Positions 56,294 to 64,000 of a stretch of 64,000 nucleotides of DNA are shown here, in pieces; position 1 is the first letter of the stretch, and each line of letters begins with the position of its first letter. The position numbers and the translations under genes were made by a program. The notes beneath the pieces are model-generated. The model made no database searches. It was not told the origin of the DNA and saw only the letters and a program-made list of their open reading frames with translations. Source of the DNA: Lysobacteraceae bacterium (GTDB taxonomy: Bacteria; Pseudomonadota; Gammaproteobacteria; Xanthomonadales; Rhodanobacteraceae); assembly GCA_028871555.1 (NCBI GenBank), contig JAGWNA010000008.1, positions 1 through 64,000 on the forward strand, read 5' to 3'.

Positions 56294-57226
56294 TTATTTC
56301 CGCCGCAGCTCGTACGCCCGCAGGTGGCACAGGGCGATCGACAGCAGCCGGGCATCCTGGCCGGCGGCACGTGCCCGCCGCAGCATGTCGCCCACGATGT
56401 GCTCGCCTTCGATGCGCTGGCCGGACTCCAGATCGCGCAGCATCGATGCGGTCACCGGCGAACCCGCCCGGGTCAGCATGCCCAGGGCATCGTCCTGCGC
56501 CGGTGCGGGAATCGGCCAGCCGGCGTCCGCCGCCACGGCCGTGCATTCGCCATACAGCCGCTCGATGAAGTCGCGCCCGTCGGCGGCCACGATCGTGCCC
56601 ACGCTGGCGCGCATCAGGCAGGTGGCCGCGGCCAGCGCGGTGAGAAAGCTGTACTTGATCCACAGATCCTCAAGGATCCGCGTGGAATGTCGATGCTCCA
56701 CGCCGGCCCGGGCAAAGGCGGCGGCAATCGCCCGGCAACGCGCGCTGTGCACCTCGCCCGCGCGTTCGCCAAACGTGATCGAGGCCGGCTTGCCCATGTG
56801 CAGCACCTCGCCCCCGGCAGTCTTGGCGGCACTGATGAAACACAGGCCGCCAAGCACCCGCTCCGCGCCGAAACGCCGGTCGAGCGCCTCGAAATGGCGC
56901 AACCCGTTGAGGATCGGCAACACCGCCGTGTGCTCGCCCATCGCCGGCGCGATCGCCTCGATCGAGCTGTCCAGGTCGTAGGCCTTGCAGCTGAGCAGCA
57001 CCAGATCGAACGGCTCGGCGGCCGCCGCCGCGGCCAGTTGGCCGGCGACCAGATGGCGCACCGCCAGTTGCGCATCGCCCAGCGGGCTGCGGATCACCAG
57101 ACCCCCGGCATCCAGCTGTGCCGCCCGCGCCGGGCGCACCAGAAACGTCACGTCGACCGCCGCCTGCGCCAGCCGACCACCGAAATAGCCGCCGGTGCCG
57201 CCGGCACCCAGTATCAGAACCCGCAT
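56294..57226 (-). CDS. 2-dehydropantoate 2-reductase family protein
   Basis: 310 residues from 57226 (MRVLILGAGGTGGYFGGRLA), the NADP Rossmann motif of the ApbA/PanE family. The catalytic Lys is in WIKYSFLTALAA, and the CKAYDLDSSIEAI and PILNGLRH segments are typical. In the pantothenate pathway it would reduce ketopantoate to pantoate, but several paralogues with unknown substrates exist, so panE is not assigned. No pan genes are adjacent. Confidence 0.8.
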   Translation of the reverse strand: MRVLILGAGGTGGYFGGRLAQAAVDVTFLVRPARAAQLDAGGLVIRSPLGDAQLAVRHLVAGQLAAAAAAEPFDLVLLSCKAYDLDSSIEAIAPAMGEHTAVLPILNGLRHFEALDRRFGAERVLGGLCFISAAKTAGGEVLHMGKPASITFGERAGEVHSARCRAIAAAFARAGVEHRHSTRILEDLWIKYSFLTALAAATCLMRASVGTIVAADGRDFIERLYGECTAVAADAGWPIPAPAQDDALGMLTRAGSPVTASMLRDLESGQRIEGEHIVGDMLRRARAAGQDARLLSIALCHLRAYELRRK

Positions 57227-57345
57227 CGTCTCATTCCCTGGTTGAACCGCCATGCGCCCGTCGGACGGCCGGCCACGCGATTGTCATGACCAACAGGCGA
57301 CGGCCAAGGATCGGGCATTCGCGCCACGCCGTCGACCCCTTGCGG

Positions 57346-57400
57346 TTTCGCCCGTCATCCCCGCGCGGCGCTTTACAAGCAGGTGCCATCCGTATCGGGC
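57346..57400. repeat. Half-element shared with 35.33 kb
   Basis: TTTCGCCCGTCATCCCCGCG, then GGCGCTTTACAAGCAGGTGCC and ATCCGTATCGGG, matching in order the element at 35326-35380 with scattered differences. It lies between the ketopantoate-reductase-like and 2H-phosphoesterase genes. Confidence 0.6.
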
Positions 57401-57476
57401 ATTCCGCGTCGCGCACGAATGCACGATCCGGGCATGCGCCGCTCCGGGCGCGGCCGCATCAATGGGCGCTCCCGAT

Positions 57477-58076
57477 TCAGCAGGGCTTGTCGAGCGCCCA
57501 ACGCCCGGCAACCTCATACCGGGATTGACCGAAGAAGCAGCGAATCAGGACAAATTCGCGCACGATCCAACTGATTGGCGGGATGGACTGGTGGATCGCG
57601 TCGATCGACCGGCCATGAAGCAGTACGACATGCGGCAGATAGAGGGAAACCGCCGGAACGATCAAGCCGAAGCGCTGCTGGGCATCCGCAATGGCTTTGC
57701 GCAGTTTCAATGCCGAGGCGGCGCTCGCATCGTCCGCGCACAGCACCAGCGGGTGCTGGCCGTCCCTGGCACTGAGCCGCATCACCGAATCCAGCACGAG
57801 CTCGAAACTCTGCGCACGAACGTCGCCGGCGGCTGCCACCAGCGTGCTTTCCAATGACTGCCGCAGCTTTTGCGGCCGGCCCGGCGGGCTCAGCACCAGA
57901 TGCAGCAGATCGGTCTCGAGCGGAGACCCGGACAACCGCAGCAACTCGCGAAAACGCTCGCCGGCATGCACGATCGCGGCCTTGGCCCGTTCGTCCGGCA
58001 ATACGGCAAAAAAGAAGTCGGTGCCGCCGGCAAGCGCGTTGCTGATCGATGGCATCGAACTGGCGTGCAACCCCAT
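57477..58076 (-). CDS. 2'-5' RNA ligase / 2H phosphoesterase-like protein with altered motifs
   Basis: 199 residues from the ATG at 58076 (GAAAGGGG upstream). The fold pattern fits the LigT/ThpR family: DFFFAVLPDERAKAAIVHAG at the start and two motif strands. In place of the two HxTx motifs it has HLVL (residues 59-62) and HVVL (149-152), so both catalytic histidines are kept but both threonines are valine. Activity on 2'-5' phosphodiester bonds is therefore doubtful. No operon partner is obvious. Confidence 0.7.
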   Translation of the reverse strand: MGLHASSMPSISNALAGGTDFFFAVLPDERAKAAIVHAGERFRELLRLSGSPLETDLLHLVLSPPGRPQKLRQSLESTLVAAAGDVRAQSFELVLDSVMRLSARDGQHPLVLCADDASAASALKLRKAIADAQQRFGLIVPAVSLYLPHVVLLHGRSIDAIHQSIPPISWIVREFVLIRCFFGQSRYEVAGRWALDKPC

Positions 58077-58302
58077 TGGCGACCCCTTTCCCTGGTCAGA
58101 CCGGCAATGTGTCTGGCAGGCCCCACCCGATGCCGCAACGTTACGCCAATCCTGCACCGGCCAACAGAGGCCCCGATCAGTAATTGAAGACACGCGCAGT
58201 GCGCACCGGCAGAGCAGGCTTGCCGTTCGACTTTCCCGCCAGGAACGGGATTCGCAGCCCGGCCGACCAAAGCCCGACAGGCTGCCGGCAGCCTGTCGGC
58301 AA

Positions 58303-58680
58303 TCAGATCATGCTCAGCCAATGCAGGTGGACGCTGTTTTCCACATCGCCGGCACGGTGGCCGGCCCGGCTCTCGGCGACCACGCCCCACAGGGTCCGGA
58401 AACCGTTGCCGCAAGGCTTGTCCACACGCACGTGCTCGCCACGGCTGATCGGAAAATCCGTCTTGAGGACCACCACGTCCTCGCGCTGCCACACCAGCAC
58501 GGCTGGCCGGCAGATGCCGGCCCCCCACCCGAGGTTGATCTGGACGTCCTGCGGCGGGTAGCAGCCGCGATTGTCCAGTTGCCAGCCTTCGGTCTTCTGC
58601 AGCAGCGACCCCAGATGCGGATCGTCCCAGTCGACCTGGTTGGTCGGCACCCTCCATTGCTGATGCTGGTCAGGTTTCAT
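58303..58680 (-). CDS. Hypothetical protein
   Basis: 125 residues, soluble, no signal or membrane segment. Rich in Trp and short beta segments: ICRPAVLVWQREDVVVLKTD, then FPISRGEHVRVDKP and WGVVAESRAGHRAG. The pattern could be a small beta-barrel, loosely like PilZ-type domains, but no diagnostic motif is seen. No start alternatives are convincing. Function unknown. Confidence 0.5.
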   Translation of the reverse strand: MKPDQHQQWRVPTNQVDWDDPHLGSLLQKTEGWQLDNRGCYPPQDVQINLGWGAGICRPAVLVWQREDVVVLKTDFPISRGEHVRVDKPCGNGFRTLWGVVAESRAGHRAGDVENSVHLHWLSMI

Positions 58681-58961
58681 GTGCGTAAATATCCCGCGCG
58701 TGTGCCACCGATACGTGCTTGAGCTGGTTCAATGAATGTCGAATGCCGCATGAGGCGGAACCCTCCGGTTTTCCGGGATCTGGGTGCTTATCGGCCGTTC
58801 GCGGGATTTCTTGAGTGTCTTCGGGTGCGGTTCGCTCGCAGGCGAGCTGGCGCCGCGAGCGGGGGCCGGGTGGAGCGCCAGCCGGTACGATCGGGCATTG
58901 CGTGTGCCGGCGCGTGTGCCGGCTGCTCCCGCCGGCGCAGCGGTGACCGGGCCATCGCGAT

Positions 58962-59228
58962 TCAGCGCAGCTGGCTGTCCTTGCTGCCGCGCCGGTTGTA
59001 GATGCCGGCGGCGCGCTGCTCCGCGTCGTGCGCCTGCTGGCAGGGCACGCACAGGCGCACCCCGGGCACCGCCTTGCGCCGTGCCGCGGGGATCGCCGCA
59101 TCGCATTCCTCGCAACGGGCCAGGCCCGGCCCCTGCCGCAATTGCCGCCGGGCCCTGGTGACCGCGTCGCTGATGGTGGCGTCGATCTGGTCCTGCACGG
59201 CGCCATCGCCTGCCCAACCCGTTGCCAT
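58962..59228 (-). CDS. DksA/TraR C4-type zinc finger protein (YbiI-like)
   Basis: 88 residues from 59228 (MATGWAGDGAVQDQIDATIS). Two CxxC pairs (CEEC and CVPC) form the zinc site in ARCEECDAAIPAARRKAVPG. The end (NRRGSKDSQLR) is nearly identical to E. coli YbiI. It lacks the long coiled coil and acidic tip of DksA, so a DksA-like role at RNA polymerase is uncertain. Confidence 0.88.
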   Translation of the reverse strand: MATGWAGDGAVQDQIDATISDAVTRARRQLRQGPGLARCEECDAAIPAARRKAVPGVRLCVPCQQAHDAEQRAAGIYNRRGSKDSQLR

Positions 59229-59345
59229 CGAAGTCTCCGCACTACTGGCAGATCGCAAGATGTCCGCAAGCATAGCGCCGCCTGGATGAACCCACGCCGC
59301 CGGCCGGTACGGGCACGCCGGCCGGCGGCGCCGCGCCGGCCCCGC

Positions 59346-60713
59346 TTACCGGCTGTCGACGCTGCCGGCCGGTTGCCCGGCAACGCGCCCGGGCGCTCGC
59401 TCGTGCGCGCCCGGCCCGGCGCGATCCGCGCCGGTGCGGGCATCATCGCCGCTGCCGGTGATCAGGCGCGCACCGCGGCCGAAGGTGATGTAGCTGAACA
59501 TCCATTGCCCGGCCACCAGCAGCCGGTTGCGCATGCCGATCAGGAAATAGACGTGGGCCAGGCCCCACACCCACCAGGCCAGCCAGCCGCTGAGCGTGAA
59601 ACGGCCGAAGTCGATCACCGCCTCGTGCCGGCCGATAGTGGCGAGACTGCCTTGATGGCGGTAGTGGAATGCCGGCGGCGGCGCCTGCCCCCGTACCGCG
59701 GCGGCGATCACGCGCGCGACGTGCACGCCGGCCTGCTTGGCGGCAGGGGCGATCCCGGGCACGCCGGCACCGTCGGCGCTGGGCATGGTGGCGGTGTCGC
59801 CGATGACGAACACCCCGGGCCTGCCCGGTACGCTCAGATCGGCCTGCACCAGGGCGCGCCCCACGCGATCGGCCGGCGCAGCCACCCATTGCGCCGCCGG
59901 CGAGGCCGCCACGCCGGCCGCCCACAGGATGGTGCCCGCGCCCTGCCGCTCGCCGTTGACGGTGACGCCGTGCTCGTCGCACTCGGTCACGCGGCTGCCC
60001 ACGTGCACTTCCACGCCCAGCCGTTCCAGCGCGCGCCGGGCGTAGCCGGAGAGTTTCTCGGGAAACGCCGCGAGCAGGCGCGGGCCGCCCTCGAGCAGGA
60101 CGATCCGGGTCTGGCGCGGATCGATGCGGCGAAAGTCGCAGGCCAGCGCCCTGCGCGCGAGTTCGGCGATGGCTCCGGCCAGTTCCACGCCGGTGGGTCC
60201 GCCACCGATGATCACGAAGGTCATCAGGCGCGCGCGCTCCTGCGGATCCTCGCACAGCTCGGCACGCTCGAATGCCATCAGCAGGCGCCGGCGGATGCCG
60301 GTGGCATCGTCCACCCGCTTCAGGCCCGGTGCCACCGCGCTCCAGTGGTCATTGCCGAAATAGTTGTGGCTGGCGCCGGTGGCCAGCACCAGCCAGTCGT
60401 AGCCGTAGCGGTGGCCATCGGCCAGCACCACCTCGCGGGCGTCGGCATCCACGCCCTGCACCGTGCCCAGCACCACCCGCGCATTGCGCTGCGCGCGCAG
60501 GATGCTGCGGATCGGCCAGGCGATGTCCGAAGGCGTGAGGCCGGCGGTGGCCACCTGGTACAGCAGCGGCTGGAACAGGTGGAAATTGCGGCGGTCGATC
60601 ACGGTGATGTCCACCGGCACGTCGCGCAGTGCGCGCACGGCAGACAGTCCGCCGAAACCGGCCCCCACCACCACCACGCGGGGACGTCCGGGTTGAGCCA
60701 GTGGCTCGGACAT
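59346..60713 (-). CDS. ndh: Type II NADH dehydrogenase (NDH-2)
   Basis: 455 residues from 60713 (MSEPLAQPGRP). FAD site VVVVGAGFGGLSAVRAL, NAD site FVIIGGGPTGVELAGAI, and GVFVIGDTATM near residue 300. The C-terminus has the amphipathic membrane segment of NDH-2 (WVWGLAHVYFLIGMRNRLLV). It passes electrons from NADH to quinone without pumping protons, at the inner face of the membrane. The tail beyond residue 430 is Asp/Gly/Arg rich and variable. Confidence 0.9.
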   Translation of the reverse strand: MSEPLAQPGRPRVVVVGAGFGGLSAVRALRDVPVDITVIDRRNFHLFQPLLYQVATAGLTPSDIAWPIRSILRAQRNARVVLGTVQGVDADAREVVLADGHRYGYDWLVLATGASHNYFGNDHWSAVAPGLKRVDDATGIRRRLLMAFERAELCEDPQERARLMTFVIIGGGPTGVELAGAIAELARRALACDFRRIDPRQTRIVLLEGGPRLLAAFPEKLSGYARRALERLGVEVHVGSRVTECDEHGVTVNGERQGAGTILWAAGVAASPAAQWVAAPADRVGRALVQADLSVPGRPGVFVIGDTATMPSADGAGVPGIAPAAKQAGVHVARVIAAAVRGQAPPPAFHYRHQGSLATIGRHEAVIDFGRFTLSGWLAWWVWGLAHVYFLIGMRNRLLVAGQWMFSYITFGRGARLITGSGDDARTGADRAGPGAHERAPGRVAGQPAGSVDSR

Positions 60714-60895
60714 GCTTTGCACTCCTTTTGTCACTTTTCAGGTTGCCGCCATTCCGATGTGATCTGCGCCTGGCTGTGCACGGACGGCCCGCCTCCGACG
60801 TCGGCCCGACCTCGCGCGATCGTCCATCCCGATGGGGGCCGCGACGCGGATTTGCAAGCCGGCGCGCGTGTCCCGGCCGATCCCGGCCTTGCCGG

Positions 60896-62272
60896 TCAGC
60901 GCACGGTCCTGCGCCCCTTCCAGGCATAGCCGGTCGCCAGCAGCACGAACCACACGGGGCTGGCCAGCAAGGCCTCGCGGGTATCGGGCTGCAGCGCCAG
61001 CAAGCCGAGCACGAAGACGAAGAAGGCCAGGCATACCCAGCACATCAAGACGCCGCCGGGCATCTTGTACTTCGACGCCTGATGCAACTGCGGACGCCGG
61101 CGGCGATAGGCGATGTAGGCGCACAGGATCAGCGACCACACGAACATGAAAAGCACCGCGGCCAGCGTGGTGACCAGGGTGAAGGCGGTGACCAGGTCGG
61201 GAACCAGGTAGACCAGCATTGCCCCCAGCAGCAGGCAGAAGCAGGAGAACAGCAGGCCGGTCGACGGCACCGCCGCGCGGGACAGGTGCGCAAATGCCTT
61301 CGGCGCATGACCCTCCACGGCCAGACCGTAGAGCATGCGGCTGGTGGAGAAGATGCCGCTGTTGGCCGAGGATGTCGCCGACGTCAGCACCACGAAGTTG
61401 ATCAGGCTGGCGGCGGCCGGAATGCCGGCCAGCACGAACAGCTCCACGAACGGGCTCCTGCCGGGCTCGACCATGCGCCACGGCGTCACCGCCATGATCG
61501 CGAGCAGCGCCAGCATGTAGAAGATGATGATGCGCACCGGGATCGAATTGATCGCCCTGGGCAGGTTGCGCTCGGGGTCGGCCGTCTCGGCGGCGGTGGT
61601 GCCGACCAGTTCGATGCCGACGAAGGCGAACACCGCGATCTGGAACCCGGCGAAGAAGCCGCCCGCCCCCTTGGGGAAAAAGCCGCCGTCGTTCCACAGG
61701 TTGGCCAGCGAGGCCGCGTGCCCCGACGGCGAACGGAAACCCCAGGCGACCAGCACGGCCCCGGCCGCGATCAGCGCGCAGATGGCGACGATCTTGATCA
61801 GTGCGAACCAGAATTCCATCTCGCCGAACAGCCGCACCGCCGTCAGGTTCAGGCCCAGCAGCAACAGCACGCACAGCAACGCCGGAATCCACGGCGCCAG
61901 CCCCGGAAACCAGAACTGGGCATAGGCCGCGATCGCGATCACCTCGGCGATCGCGGTGACGATCCAGCAGAACCAGTAGGTCCAGCCGCAGAAGAAGCCT
62001 GCCCAGGGCCCGAGCAGGTCGGTGGAGAAATCGATGAAGGACTTGTACTCGAGGTCGGACAGCAGCAGCTCGCCCATCGCCCGCATCACGAAGAACAGCA
62101 TCACGCCGATGATCAGGTAGACCAGCACGATCGACGGCCCGGCCAGGCTGATCGTCTTGCCCGAACCCATGAACAGGCCGGTGCCGATCGCGCCGCCCAG
62201 CGCGATCAGCTGCAGGTGCCGGTTGGACAGGCTGCGCCGGAGGTGATCCGGATGCTCCGGGAGGTCGGTCAT
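60896..62272 (-). CDS. Amino acid permease (APC superfamily, CycA-like)
   Basis: 458 residues from 62272 (MTDLPEHPDHLRRSLSNRH), about twelve transmembrane helices. The first helix has LQLIALGGAIGTGLFMGSGK, typical of amino acid:proton symporters. FAFVGIELVGTTAAETADPE and FSTSRMLYGLAVEGHAPKAF follow. Closest in form to D-serine/D-alanine/glycine transporter CycA. A longer reading from an upstream start exists but adds a non-conserved N-terminus. Confidence 0.87.
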   Translation of the reverse strand: MTDLPEHPDHLRRSLSNRHLQLIALGGAIGTGLFMGSGKTISLAGPSIVLVYLIIGVMLFFVMRAMGELLLSDLEYKSFIDFSTDLLGPWAGFFCGWTYWFCWIVTAIAEVIAIAAYAQFWFPGLAPWIPALLCVLLLLGLNLTAVRLFGEMEFWFALIKIVAICALIAAGAVLVAWGFRSPSGHAASLANLWNDGGFFPKGAGGFFAGFQIAVFAFVGIELVGTTAAETADPERNLPRAINSIPVRIIIFYMLALLAIMAVTPWRMVEPGRSPFVELFVLAGIPAAASLINFVVLTSATSSANSGIFSTSRMLYGLAVEGHAPKAFAHLSRAAVPSTGLLFSCFCLLLGAMLVYLVPDLVTAFTLVTTLAAVLFMFVWSLILCAYIAYRRRRPQLHQASKYKMPGGVLMCWVCLAFFVFVLGLLALQPDTREALLASPVWFVLLATGYAWKGRRTVR

Positions 62273-62431
62273 GCCACGCACCTTCGCCAAGTGGGATGCG
62301 CCAACATACAGAGAACCGCGCCCGCCGTGCAGCCCCCTGCCCGGCCGCGGCGGGCGGCGCTCGCGCGGCGCGGCGTTTGTGCGCATCCGGCAGAGCCGCG
62401 ATAATGGGGAACTTTACGATCAGGCATCCGC

Positions 62432-63295
62432 ATGAGCGCACGCATCCTCGACGGCAAACGCATCGCGCAGGAGGTGCTGGAGCGTGTCGGCCGGCGCGTC
62501 GCCGAGCGGCTGGCGCAGGGGCTGGCGGCCCCCGGGCTGGCCGTGATCCTGGTGGGCGACGATGCCGCCTCGTCGGTATACGTGCGCAACAAGCGCAAGG
62601 CCTGCCGCCAGGTCGGCTTCCGCTCGTTCGATTTCGATTTCCCGCCCGACGTCCGCCAGGACGAACTGTTCGCGCTGATCGACCGGCTCAATGCCGATCC
62701 GCACGTGCACGGCATCCTGGTGCAGTCGCCGCTGCCCGATCACATCGACGAGGATGCGCTGGTCGACCGCATCGACCCGGACAAGGACGTGGACGGCTTC
62801 CAGGCGGTGAACGTGGGCCGCCTCGCGCTGCGCCGCTTCGGCCTGCGCCCGTGCACGCCCAGGGGCGTGATGACCCTGCTCGGCCACACCGACCGGCCGG
62901 TGCGCGGCCAGCATGCGGTGGTGGTGGGAGTATCCAACCATGTGGGGCGGCCGCTGGTGCTGGAGCTGATGATCGCCGGCTGCACCACCACCTGCTGCCA
63001 TCGCTTCACGCGGCATCTGGAGCACTACGTGCGGCAGGCCGATATCCTGATCGTGGCCGTCGGCAAGCCTGGCCTGGTCAGCGGCGAGTGGATCAAGCCC
63101 GGTGCGGTGGTGATCGACGTGGGCATCAACCGGCTCGACGACGGCCGGCTGGTCGGCGACGTGGATTTCGACGCGGCCGCCATGCATGCCAGCTGGATCA
63201 CCCCGGTCCCCGGCGGCGTCGGCCCGATGACCGTGGCCACCCTGATGGAGAACACCCTGGAAGCCGCCGAGGCGCATGCCGCGAAGCCGGCCTGA
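62432..63295 (+). CDS. folD: Methylene-THF dehydrogenase / methenyl-THF cyclohydrolase
   Basis: 287 residues. Catalytic Tyr and Lys are in [17 protein letters not shown], and [31 protein letters not shown] and [16 protein letters not shown] are family blocks. The NADP loop reads GVSNHVGRP where GRSNxVGRP is usual, i.e. the Arg is Val. It interconverts methylene-, methenyl- and formyl-THF in one-carbon metabolism, feeding the same folate pool used by MetH. Confidence 0.93.
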   Translation: MSARILDGKRIAQEVLERVGRRVAERLAQGLAAPGLAVILVGDDAASSVYVRNKRKACRQVGFRSFDFDFPPDVRQDELFALIDRLNADPHVHGILVQSPLPDHIDEDALVDRIDPDKDVDGFQAVNVGRLALRRFGLRPCTPRGVMTLLGHTDRPVRGQHAVVVGVSNHVGRPLVLELMIAGCTTTCCHRFTRHLEHYVRQADILIVAVGKPGLVSGEWIKPGAVVIDVGINRLDDGRLVGDVDFDAAAMHASWITPVPGGVGPMTVATLMENTLEAAEAHAAKPA

Positions 63296-63384
63296 GCGGT
63301 TCGGCCGGCGCCCTGCCCGCGCCTGCTCCGGCATTGCGCGAAGGAGCCCGCCGATGGCTGCCCGCGCCCGCCCGCAGGCATACC

Positions 63385-63855
63385 TCAAATCCAGCGGCGG
63401 ACCTTCGCCCTGTACGCCGCATAGTCGGCGCCGAACAGGCCGGCGAGCACCTTCTCCTCGGGCATGATCTGGAAGCGGGTCAGCCACGCCACCAGCACGA
63501 CCGGTCCCAGCCCCGCCCACGGCGAACCCAGGTAGACGGCCCAGCCGCCCAGCAGGCAGGCCAGGCCCGCATACATCGGATTGCGCGTCACGGCGTACAC
63601 GCCGTGCGAGACGATGGCCGATGCGGCGGCTGGCCGCATCGGATTGACGGTGGTCCTCGCCCGCCGAAACGCGATCATCCCCGAAAGATCGAACACCACC
63701 CCGCAAAGAGCCAGCACGCCCGCCAGGATCATGCGCACCAGCGTGACCGGCTCCCGCGCGGCAGCGAAATGGGCCACGCCCCCCATGCCGAGCGCCAGCA
63801 CAAGCGCCACGACCGGCGGCGGGATTTTCAGTTCGATGGATTGCAGTATGCGCAT
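63385..63855 (-). CDS. Isoprenylcysteine carboxyl methyltransferase-like membrane protein
   Basis: 156 residues from 63855 (MRILQSIELKIPPPVVALVL). Four or so hydrophobic helices and the ICMT/PEMT-like motif GVYAVTRNPMYAGLACLLGG, with EEKVLAGLFGADYAAYRAKV at the end. These bacterial proteins are probably SAM-dependent methyltransferases of small or lipid substrates; the substrate is unknown. It converges on folD. The last bases of the window after this gene show nothing further. Confidence 0.82.
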   Translation of the reverse strand: MRILQSIELKIPPPVVALVLALGMGGVAHFAAAREPVTLVRMILAGVLALCGVVFDLSGMIAFRRARTTVNPMRPAAASAIVSHGVYAVTRNPMYAGLACLLGGWAVYLGSPWAGLGPVVLVAWLTRFQIMPEEKVLAGLFGADYAAYRAKVRRWI

Positions 63856-64000
63856 GGCGGGCTCCGACGTTGCGCCCAGACGATACCCCAACCATCCCGG
63901 CCCGGCTGGCCTGATCATCGGCCCGCACGCATGCCGTCGCCGCAGTACGCGGGCAAGGTACGGGAGACTGGCCAAGGCCACGCATTCCGGTTCTGGACGA

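Noticed and set aside
58681..58961. Small gene or terminator between the hypothetical protein and the YbiI-like gene
   Set aside because: Open frames have no homology and the short stems seen lack a T run.
59028..60929. 633-codon frame antisense to ndh
   Set aside because: Same kind of shadow; the opposite strand encodes clear NDH-2.

Overview
High-GC chromosomal window with no phage, plasmid or CRISPR content. Gene content points to a gammaproteobacterium of the Xanthomonadales/Lysobacterales, most likely Rhodanobacteraceae (Rhodanobacter/Dyella type). The signs are a methionine synthase split into two genes, a ~1650-residue NAD-glutamate dehydrogenase, a Xanthomonas-style minor-pilin operon (fimT-pilV-pilW-pilX-pilY1-pilE), and several families of short intergenic palindromes typical of xanthomonads. 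The genus is inference; no rRNA is present.

Layout. 0-8.3 kb: a DMT exporter, an aldo/keto reductase, a WYL regulator divergent from a NIPSNAP / LysE / outer-membrane-barrel cluster, a small secreted protein, a PF06189-type 5'-nucleotidase and NAD kinase. 8.4-19.5 kb: NAD-glutamate dehydrogenase, an RND efflux adaptor and pump without an outer-membrane channel, and an acyl-CoA dehydrogenase. 19.7-24.7 kb: an ArsR-methyltransferase regulator (SahR-like) with a palindrome at its start, followed by the two metH genes. 24.7-27.6 kb: a LAB_N membrane protein and tRNA-Val(CAC) with a clear promoter, then a decayed patch containing an IS3 tail, a ParE-type toxin and its antitoxin, a groEL fragment and the C-terminal piece of an SMC/RecF-like ATPase. 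27.6-35.1 kb: cydA-cydB-cydX-like-cydD-cydC (cytochrome bd oxidase and its assembly exporter), divergent from ompW, with two FNR/Anr-type boxes between them. 35.5-39.2 kb: a very large c-di-GMP enzyme. 39.6-48.7 kb: recC-recB-recD. 48.9-56.0 kb: the minor pilin operon. 56.3-63.9 kb: a ketopantoate-reductase-like protein, a degenerate 2H phosphoesterase, a hypothetical protein, a YbiI-type zinc finger protein, NDH-2, an amino acid permease, FolD and an ICMT-like methyltransferase.

The main theme outside ordinary genes is the spread of short palindromic repeats. At least four families occur. Most copies sit between genes, but one lies in frame inside recD, one lies in frame inside the second metH gene, and one fills the metH1-metH2 junction while leaving a short open frame joined to both genes by ATGA overlaps. 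Other points of interest are a GAF-GAF-GGDEF-globin-like-GAF-EAL protein, a CydX module with an extra N-terminal helix, FNR boxes placed at class II distance from -10 elements on both sides of the cydA-ompW gap, and a rearrangement breakpoint at the 3' end of cydC.
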